In this document: positions 58,374 through 64,000 of the stretch, piece after piece
How positions within the stretch are numbered: position 1 is the stretch's first letter
Layout: every line of letters starts with the position of its first letter
Assembly: GCF_035607555.1 (NCBI RefSeq)
Contig: NZ_JAVHWZ010000002.1
Span: forward strand, 62,001-126,000
Reading direction: 5' to 3'
Origin: Candidatus Bealeia paramacronuclearis
GTDB lineage: Bacteria; Pseudomonadota; Alphaproteobacteria; UBA9655
DNA length: 64,000 nucleotides
Notes under the pieces: model-generated
Told to the model about the DNA's origin: nothing
The model's database searches: none
The model's input: only the letters and a program-made list of their open reading frames with translations
Translations under genes and position numbers: made by a program

Positions 58374-59457
58374 GTGTGGATTCAAGGATGAGGTGCAATG
58401 CCCTTATTGAATAAGAAGACAATAGCGTGATTCAGGTGGCTTGCCAATGACTCAAGTGGAGATTTTCCATTCAACACCTTCCTTGGCATGAGGTTATGTC
58501 CCAGCACAATTTGCTCCAGTTCCTCCTCAGGCATATTCAACAGATCGGTTTTGCGTGGGAGATCACGCCTAAATCTTCCATTCATATTTTCAATGCCTCC
58601 TTTCTGCCACGAAGAATAGACATCGCAAAAGTAGGTTGGAACTCCAAGCTGCTGTGTGATTTCCTTGTGTTTCGCAAATTCCATCCCATTGTCAAAAGTG
58701 ACGGATTTTAAAAGGTTGTCAGGAAGACTTTTAAAGAAGCACAAGAGAGCAGCTATTGTCTCAGAGGCTGTTTTGCTTGCGAGCTTAATCGCAACAGTAT
58801 AGCGTGTCACTCGTTCATGAACCACCAGCATGTGCTGTGAGTTTCCTCGAAAAGACATCAGGTCCGCTTCCCAGTGACCCACTTCTTTTCGAGCCTCCAC
58901 GACCTCAGGCCTGTCATGAATAGAGGTGCGATCAGGTATACGCCCTCTATGGACTCTTTTCCGTCGCCCTCTACGCGCATGGCAGCAAGGAAGAAACTTA
59001 TAAAGCTTCTCCTTCTTCTTAGCAGGCTGGTAGAGCCACTGATAAATGCTTTCATGACTGATATAGGAAATCTCTTCCAATTCGCCATAAGTCTTCAAGC
59101 GCAGCGCAATAAGCTCTGGAGTAAAGCCCTCATGGAACCGTTCCAGGATATAAGCTTTTAAGCTTGCATCTCTGTCAATGCGCTGTGGCTTCTTACGACG
59201 GGACAAATAGCGTCTCCTAGCCGTATCAGGTCTGTATGCATCTTTGTTAGAGTTTCTGCGGATCTCACGCGAGATAGTGGACTTATTTCGTCCAAGACGG
59301 CGGGCCATTTCCCCAATGGATATCCCATTATCATGATAATGGGATATCAGAGTTCTTTCTACTTGGCTCAAATGCTTATATTTTTTCATCACAACGTCTC
59401 CTTTTGATCAATGCTAATTAGCATACAAGACGTTGCACCTCATCCTTGAATCCACAC
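58374..59457 (-). mobile_element. IS30-family insertion sequence, complete
   Basis: The element is 1084 bp with perfect 25-bp inverted repeats at 58374-58398 (GTGTGGATTCAAGGATGAGG...) and 59433-59457. The transposase frame is intact. It adjoins the 3' end of an IS630 transposase remnant and probably inserted into it. No clear target duplication is seen, so a deletion may have followed. Confidence 0.9.
58382..59392 (-). CDS. IS30-family transposase
   Basis: The protein has 336 residues. An N-terminal helix-turn-helix (ISIGEMARRLGRNKSTISRE) is followed by the rve core: VGHWEADLMSFRG (Asp), SVTFDNGMEFAKH (Asp) and SSWQKGGIENMNGRFRRDLP (Glu). All IS30 features are kept. GGAGACGTTGTG precedes the start. 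Confidence 0.93.
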   Translation of the reverse strand: MMKKYKHLSQVERTLISHYHDNGISIGEMARRLGRNKSTISREIRRNSNKDAYRPDTARRRYLSRRKKPQRIDRDASLKAYILERFHEGFTPELIALRLKTYGELEEISYISHESIYQWLYQPAKKKEKLYKFLPCCHARRGRRKRVHRGRIPDRTSIHDRPEVVEARKEVGHWEADLMSFRGNSQHMLVVHERVTRYTVAIKLASKTASETIAALLCFFKSLPDNLLKSVTFDNGMEFAKHKEITQQLGVPTYFCDVYSSWQKGGIENMNGRFRRDLPRKTDLLNMPEEELEQIVLGHNLMPRKVLNGKSPLESLASHLNHAIVFLFNKGIAPHP

Positions 59458-60119
59458 CGCATTTCTAATGTTCTCCTGCATGTGTTGGTTTTTGTGAAAC
59501 GCAGCATTGTCCATCACAATGACGGTGTTGGGCGGAAGCTTTGGAAGCAAGTCTTGTTCAAGCCAGGCAGTGAAGATCTCTGTATTAATGTTTGTGCTAA
59601 ATAGGCTTACCGTTAACAAAACTTTGCCTAACAAAGCCCCAATAACGTTGGTTCTTCCCTTAGCTCCCCAATCTTGCTGGCCATAGCAACGGAGCCCTTT
59701 TTCTGCATACCCATGAGTGCGCGGCATATCATGAGCAAAGCCGCTTTCATCGATATAAACAATAGCGCGCCCGGCTTCTTGATGTTGATTAATTTTTTCC
59801 TGGAATATATGCCGTTTTCCGACGCAGACCTTGGGATGATTGAGACTTTTTTATAGCTGATCCCGAGGCGTTTTAAGGCATACCCGACGCAACGTACGCT
59901 CACCTTCAGACGCTGTGCGCGCTCAAATTGATAGGCGTCAGGAGAGGTCTTCACATCCTCGGCAAGGGCCTGCATATCAATTTTAGTGGCAGGTTTGTTC
60001 CGCGTCTTATGAGGTGTCAAGCGCTTTGTTCAATTATAGACAGTTTGCTTGCCAACCCCAAACCTTTGAGCGGCTTGTGCCATGCTCAAGCCCTCCCGTT
60101 CTCGTATCTCTAGATACTG
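59458..60119 (-). pseudogene. IS630-family transposase, degraded and cut by IS30
   Basis: Reading on the minus strand: YLEIREREGLSMAQAAQRFG (helix-turn-helix), then a TGA at 60030-60032 where TGG would give VYNWTKRLTPHK. N-terminal part to GISYKK, then a -1 shift at A6 (59847-59852), after which IVYIDESGFAHDMPRTHGYA (first Asp) and VIVMDNAAFHKNQHMQ (second Asp) continue. The protein ends at the IS30 border, without the S-P-D-L-N-x-I-E region. Nothing beyond IS30 continues it. The fragment at 4118-4267 is of the same family, but I cannot show that it is the same element. Confidence 0.85.
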
Positions 60120-60172
60120 TTAGCTAATTTTTTAAGGGTATGTTAAAGTCCATGAAGAAAGGGAGAAATTTC

Positions 60173-60790
60173 ATGGACAAACGCCTTTATCCAGTCTCAG
60201 AATTGTTTTTCAATAAAGAAATCAAGCCGCTAATCGATAAATGTTATTCAGCAGCGGGCCGTCCTCGAAAAGTCACAGATTATCAAGTGTTTAATGCCAT
60301 TCTCTACGTGCTACGGACGGGGATTCCGTGGCGCGACTTGCCCAGCTGTTATGGTTATTGGCACACCGTTTATCTGCGTTTTAACAAGGGTAGCAAACGG
60401 GGCGTCTGGTGGCACATTTTCACACATTTGCAGCAGCATAAGAAATTGAAAATGAACATTGTTTTGATTGACTCGACCTCTTTTAAAGTTCACCGTCACG
60501 GCGGGGGACAAAAAGGGGGCACTGCAGTCGGGGAAGAAGCCGCGCAGGGATCACCACCAAACTCCACTGGGTCATGACGGCCGAAGGGCACTTTGTCGAG
60601 GGTCAATTAACCGGCGGAAACGTTCACGATGTCACGGTTGCGAGCGGACTTTTTGAAGACATTGTCGGCTGTTACGCGCGAGATATACGCAAAAGTTGGT
60701 GACGGCCGATAATGAAGCAGTTATATTGTCAGGGACGGTGACTCCACATCCATCGCAGAATTTGATACCCGTGGCCACTTTTAGCAACTG
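60173..60790 (+). pseudogene. IS5-family (IS427/IS1031-like) transposase, degraded
   Basis: ATG 60173 follows GGGAGA. The N-terminal domain (YPVSELFFNKEIKPLIDKCY, FNAILYVLRTGIPWRDLPSC) and the first catalytic Asp (MNIVLIDSTSFKVHRHGG) are seen. After GQKGG a frameshift near 60520 leads to RRAGITTKLHWVMTAEGHFV then EGQLTGGNVHDVTVASGLFE. Further breaks follow and the C-terminal region with the Glu is lost. It abuts the IS630 remnant, both forming an IS graveyard. Confidence 0.8.
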
Positions 60791-60799
60791 ATTTTTTAT

Positions 60800-60981
60800 A
60801 GACTCTTGCCAAAATGAATATTAAAATAGAAAAATAATGCTAGGTTCAGATTGTGAGTGCCTCGCTATGGAGTGCCAGAGTAATAGTCATGAAATATAGA
60901 GCATCTAGGGATCCCCACAAACCGCTTTTGAGCGGACTCACCCCGCTCTCAAATACCCCCCCCTGAGCCAACAGCAGTGGC
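60800..60981. other. Intergenic region before the reverse transcriptase
   Basis: About 180 bases. It contains a small perfect hairpin (CCGCTTTTGAGCGG, near 60928) and a run of nine C before the gene. It may be the 5' leader of the reverse transcriptase. No open frame of note. Confidence 0.3.
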
Positions 60982-62055
60982 ATGGTTCCGCCGCTTTTTG
61001 CCATGGATGACCTTGAGACTGCTTTTCAATGGATTTCAAATTTGCGCAAAAAATATTCCCCCAATAATGACATCTGGAACTTGCGGCGGGACTGGGAGAA
61101 TATCAAGGAGAGTGTTCTCGCCCAATTCAATGACGGCTCTTATCAGTTTAGCTCTTTAGAGCGTTTAGAGTTCAAAGACGGGATCCCCTCTTTGTGGACA
61201 TCACAAGACATGATTGCCTTAAAACTTATCACGCAAGCCCTTGAAGCCCGAATAGGATTTGCAATTCCAAAATCTTGTTATCACGTCAAAGATCATGGGG
61301 GTTTAAAACACGCCGTTCACAAAACGCACGAGGCTCTTCCTCACCATCACTTTGTTATGCGCAGTGATATTAAAAGCTATTATCAATCCATTGATTTCAA
61401 ATCATTAATGTCAATCATTGAAACTTACATCAACCATCCCGTTCTTTTAACCCTTATTTACAAAGCTTGCTGTCGAACAGAAACACGAGGAGGAATTTTT
61501 CATGACTATAATGAACGCGGCATTCCAAAAGGATCCCCTTTGTCTCCTTTACTTGGGGCGATCGCCTTAATGCCCCTTGATCAAGAGATGGGACGAATCA
61601 AAGATATTTTTTATGCCCGGTTTATGGATGACTGGGTCGTTCTGACCAAAAGTAAAACCGCTTTACGTAAGGTTGTTAAACGAACCCATCAAATTTTTAA
61701 TTCACAAAAATTACATCTTCACCCGATGAAGACTTATATTGGCAAAATAAGGCAAGGTTTTAATTTCTTAGGCTATTATTTTGACGATAAAAAAATTCTC
61801 CCTGCAAAAGAAGCCATCAGGCGTTTTCACGAACGTGTTACCGCGCTTTACGAGCACCCGCAAATAAATATCACGTCTCAACGATATATGAAATCTCTCA
61901 CCACACGAGATATATCTCTCTATCAAGTTGATGAACCCGCACCCAAAGATGAGGATTTCAAAAATATTCTCTTCCCTCTTCTAGCGGCCTCTAAACACCC
62001 TGAGAGATTAAAGCGGCTGCGGAAGTACCTCGATCAATGGACGTGGCTTCGCTAA
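60982..62055 (+). CDS. Stand-alone reverse transcriptase of unassigned group
   Basis: The protein has 357 residues. RT motifs in order: IPKSCYHVKDHGGLKHAVHK (motif 2 region), FVMRSDIKSYYQSIDFKSLM (motif A, catalytic Asp), RGIPKGSPLSPLLGAIALMP (motif B), IFYARFMDDWVVLTKSK (motif C; F-M-D-D in place of Y-A-D-D), LHLHPMKTYIG (motif D) and GFNFLGYYF (motif E). A C-terminal helical region of about 80 residues follows. It has no maturase X or HNH part, so a group II intron protein is unlikely, and the motif B is not the diversity-generating type. No ribosome binding site is clear; ATG 61003 is an alternative start. It could belong to a defence-associated or an uncharacterised RT group. Confidence 0.85.
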   Translation: MVPPLFAMDDLETAFQWISNLRKKYSPNNDIWNLRRDWENIKESVLAQFNDGSYQFSSLERLEFKDGIPSLWTSQDMIALKLITQALEARIGFAIPKSCYHVKDHGGLKHAVHKTHEALPHHHFVMRSDIKSYYQSIDFKSLMSIIETYINHPVLLTLIYKACCRTETRGGIFHDYNERGIPKGSPLSPLLGAIALMPLDQEMGRIKDIFYARFMDDWVVLTKSKTALRKVVKRTHQIFNSQKLHLHPMKTYIGKIRQGFNFLGYYFDDKKILPAKEAIRRFHERVTALYEHPQINITSQRYMKSLTTRDISLYQVDEPAPKDEDFKNILFPLLAASKHPERLKRLRKYLDQWTWLR

Positions 62056-62142
62056 AATTGGGACTCACGATGATTAAAGAGCTTGAAACATGTGTTCAGG
62101 CTTTTCTGCCCTCGCTTTTTTCACATTGGAGTGCGGGCAGCA

Positions 62143-62164
62143 CCCCAGACGATTCCGTCTGGGG
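62143..62164. terminator. Strong hairpin after the reverse transcriptase
   Basis: CCCCAGACG and CGTCTGGGG pair perfectly (9 bp) around ATTC. No T-run follows, so it may be a terminator on neither strand and could instead be an RNA element belonging to the RT unit. Confidence 0.5.
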
Positions 62165-62192
62165 TATTTCGCTGACGGGCCGCTATTTTAGT

Positions 62193-63025
62193 TCATAAAT
62201 GAAATGTGAAGCTGTGAGGTGAGCCGCCGTACAAACAGTATAACCACCCATCCCCCCCATTGTAGTGAGCCCCGCCGCTTTTTTGCCATTTTTTGTATAA
62301 GTTTTCTGATCCAAGATCGTGCATAGATTCAGTCGGTAAATAATTACAATAGGCCATATCATCTGTCGCATTCCATCCACCCCATGTCCAAAAGATCGCT
62401 ATCGGCGCTTTTACTGCATCCCAGTTCTCAATAATTGCCCTTATATGATGATTTTTGGCCAGTTGTGACATCTCTTTATCGACTAAAAAGTTGGTGTGAA
62501 CCATATCTCTATCTTGCTCGTATTCGCTTGATTATGCACCTTACGATACCCCACGTTAATACTTAGGTCTTCTCCCGTCTTACCACACTTTGAGAGGTCA
62601 AACTCTCCACTCAAGGGGTTCGGCAATGATGAAATGGGGAGCACCGTCTGCGCGTTTGTCTGGGGGTCAGTATAAATCAGTTTGCCCTTAAAAAAGCGCC
62701 AAAAAACATCCTCATCTTTCTTATTTATATTAAAATAGTCGCAAACCCACTTTTTTGCATTCTTTGCTATGGTTTTGTTCCAGTCTTTACAAACAAGCGA
62801 TAAGGTTGTCCCAATCTCTCGGAAATTTGTTATGTCAGTTTTTGATGAAATAAACGCATATTTTAAGATTTCCTCCCCGATCTCTCGTGGGGCCTGCAGG
62901 AAGGCGGGTTTCATCGTCAATGATGATGATTTCTCTTCCTCTCCCTGTTTCGCAGCTTGAACGGGCTGGCAACTTAATACGGTAAGAGCACACATTGCCA
63001 ATAAAGATTTTTTCGTAAATACCAT
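62193..63025 (-). pseudogene. Secreted F-box-like protein, frameshifted
   Basis: ATG 63025 follows AAGGAG by 8 bases and starts a signal peptide (MVFTKKSLLAMCALTVLSCQ then PVQAAKQ). Residues about 40-90 look like an F-box: FLQAPREIGEEILKYAFISS then REIGTTLSLVCKDWNKTIAK, with the V-C-K-x-W end as in the F-box protein at 41871-43814. The first frame stops at about 62483. A second frame (open from about 62560 to 62193) carries SEYEQDRDMVHTNFLVDKEM and IRAIIENWDAVKAPIAIFWT to the end. The shift lies near 62540-62560. Either a two-part decay or a sequencing error; a truncated F-box protein of 180 residues may still be made. Confidence 0.65.
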
Positions 63026-63138
63026 AATCAACACTCCTTAAATAAAAAATCCACGAGACAATTCTCATAATTTTAGCGGATATAAAAATTAAGTAATGTT
63101 TCTTATTTTAGAATACAATATTTATTTTGCGACTAAAT

Positions 63139-63294
63139 TCATTTTAGAGCTGGTGGAGCTACATCACATTTATTCAAGTCATGTTTCTTCTTTTTTTTAT
63201 TAATATGTTTGAAGGCCTTGTGGATTATATCGGCTATGGCTTGATTTTTAAACTCTTCAAAATTAAACGAGGATTTTTCTGTTTCTTCTCTCAT
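63139..63294 (-). CDS. Small lysine-rich protein, unknown
   Basis: The protein has 51 residues. ATG 63294 follows GAAAGG by about 7 bases. It begins MREETEKSSFNFEEFKNQAI, continues ADIIHKAFKHINKKKKKH and ends CDVAPPALK. It is on the same strand as gmk, 70 bases downstream of it, in the place where rpoZ often lies, but it does not look like RNA polymerase omega. No family recognised. Confidence 0.4.
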   Translation of the reverse strand: MREETEKSSFNFEEFKNQAIADIIHKAFKHINKKKKKHDLNKCDVAPPALK

Positions 63295-63365
63295 GAGTCA
63301 GACCTTTCTTTAAAGTGGATCTTCCTCCTCTATCAAAGCTGACACAGTTTCCAAAACACTCCTCC

Positions 63366-64000
63366 TCAGTTTTCACCGCGCAAGAAATTGACAAACTCTG
63401 CAAGGCCTACACGTCGCCTTCTTTTCAAACGCTCGGCGTGAAGAATGGACGAGACTTGTTCAACTGTCTCATCGACTTGATTGTTAATAATGATATAATC
63501 GTATTCGGACCAGTGACTGATTTCATCCGCTGCTTTTTTCATGCGAGCATGCACAATCTCTTCAGAGTCTTGACCACGAGAACGTAAACGCTCCTCCAAA
63601 GCTTGAGATGACGGCGGAAGTATGAAAATGCTCACAATGTCACCCGTGGAGATTTCTTTCATTTGCTGTGTGCCTTGCCAATCAATATCAAAAAGAATGT
63701 CGATACCTTGGTTCAGCTTTTTTTCAATGGAGGCTTTGGGGGTTGCATAATGGTGTCCATAGACCAGGGCATGCTCAAGCAAAAGCCCTGATTTGACCAT
63801 GCCTTGAAATGCACCTTCATCAATAAAATAGTAGTCTTTTCCGTCTTCCTCACCTGGGCGTGCGGGGCGTGTTGTGACGGAAACAGACATTTCCAAATCT
63901 GTTTCTTGAGCAAGCAATTTCCGAGAAACCGTTGTTTTTCCCGCACCTGAGGGAGATGAAATCACGAGCATAAAGCCGCGTCTGCGAATATGAATTGAGG
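63366..64000 (-). CDS. gmk: Guanylate kinase (5' end beyond the window)
   Basis: At least 201 residues. It converts GMP to GDP with ATP. Motifs: P-loop LVISSPSGAGKTTVSRKLL, GMP binding SVSVTTRPARPGEEDGKDYY, and HALVYGHHYATPK followed by ILFDIDWQGTQQM. The frame stays open to the window edge and reads HIRRRGFMLVISSPSG. Alphaproteobacterial Gmk usually starts a few residues before such an RRG, so the true start is probably outside, not the ATG at 63971. Confidence 0.96.
   Translation of the reverse strand, partial: SIHIRRRGFMLVISSPSGAGKTTVSRKLLAQETDLEMSVSVTTRPARPGEEDGKDYYFIDEGAFQGMVKSGLLLEHALVYGHHYATPKASIEKKLNQGIDILFDIDWQGTQQMKEISTGDIVSIFILPPSSQALEERLRSRGQDSEEIVHARMKKAADEISHWSEYDYIIINNQVDETVEQVSSILHAERLKRRRRVGLAEFVNFLRGEN

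Noticed and set aside
59847-59852. Programmed frameshift in the IS630 transposase
   Set aside because: The A6 run is not in the zero-frame register of a classical slippery heptamer, and the same gene also has a nonsense codon and a lost C-terminus, so simple decay is likelier.
60800-62200. Diversity-generating retroelement or group II intron
   Set aside because: No template/variable repeat pair, no accessory protein, no intron domain V, no maturase or endonuclease region. The RT motif B also differs.

Overview
The window looks like the chromosome of an obligate intracellular alphaproteobacterium, most likely of the Holosporales type (relatives of Caedibacter/Paracaedibacter). That placement is an inference. 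It rests on the ATP/ADP translocase (tlc), a split b/b' F-ATPase operon, alphaproteobacterial marker families (DUF1465, DUF3572, the DUF1476 zeta subunit), flagellar genes (fliM, fliD, fliS), AT-rich sequence, many insertion sequences, many broken genes, and an unusual density of Sec-signal proteins built from eukaryote-like or toxin-like domains.

Layout. 0-14 kb is an accessory block of secreted candidate effectors: two methyltransferase-like proteins, a Sel1/TPR-like protein ending in a YoeB-type RNase (broken by two in-frame TGA codons), an OPR-repeat/RAP-domain protein, a protein ending in a HicA-like domain, an acidic protein, plus an IS1202-type element and IS remnants. 14-19 kb holds a GyrI-like protein and the ppk-ppx polyphosphate pair facing rnd. 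20-23 kb is a second HicA-like secreted gene split by an IS1 element. 23-38 kb is mostly housekeeping: fliM, a LysE exporter, an ABC-F ATPase with a structured leader and mini-ORF, a beta-solenoid protein, a BON lipoprotein, yraN-rsmI facing an LpoA-like lipoprotein and ligA, then a compact zeta-subunit/DUF3572/EamA/polA operon, and ubiE. 38-42 kb is fliD (frameshifted)-fliS-DUF1465. 42-44 kb is an F-box/TPR secreted protein. 44-48 kb holds rpmI-rplT and the atpIBEF'F membrane-sector operon. 48-51 kb has a beta-lactamase-family gene broken by a frameshift and an IS701 insertion, then a trypsin-like protease interrupted at a run of 13 G. 51-56 kb holds groESL with a CIRCE operator, two paralogous small secreted proteins separated by near-identical terminators, and a YciI-GrpB fusion. 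56-62 kb is tlc followed by a nest of IS30, IS630 and IS5 remnants and a stand-alone reverse transcriptase. 62-64 kb is a second, frameshifted F-box secreted protein and gmk, which runs off the end.

Most notable: three separate secreted proteins end in bacterial toxin-antitoxin RNase folds (one YoeB-like with all four catalytic residues visible, two HicA-like with the GSH motif), and a fourth secreted protein is an OPR-RAP RNA-binding protein of the kind otherwise known from organelles. None has an antitoxin gene beside it. I infer a family of exported RNA-targeting effectors assembled by attaching mRNA-interferase domains to secretion and linker modules. With the F-box proteins (host ubiquitin ligase), secreted methyltransferases, a protease and the ATP translocase, the window reads as a host-manipulation region. 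Several of these genes are off or dead through homopolymer frameshifts (G13, A8, C6), nonsense codons or IS insertions, which points either to phase variation or to ongoing decay. Sequencing error must be excluded for the homopolymers.
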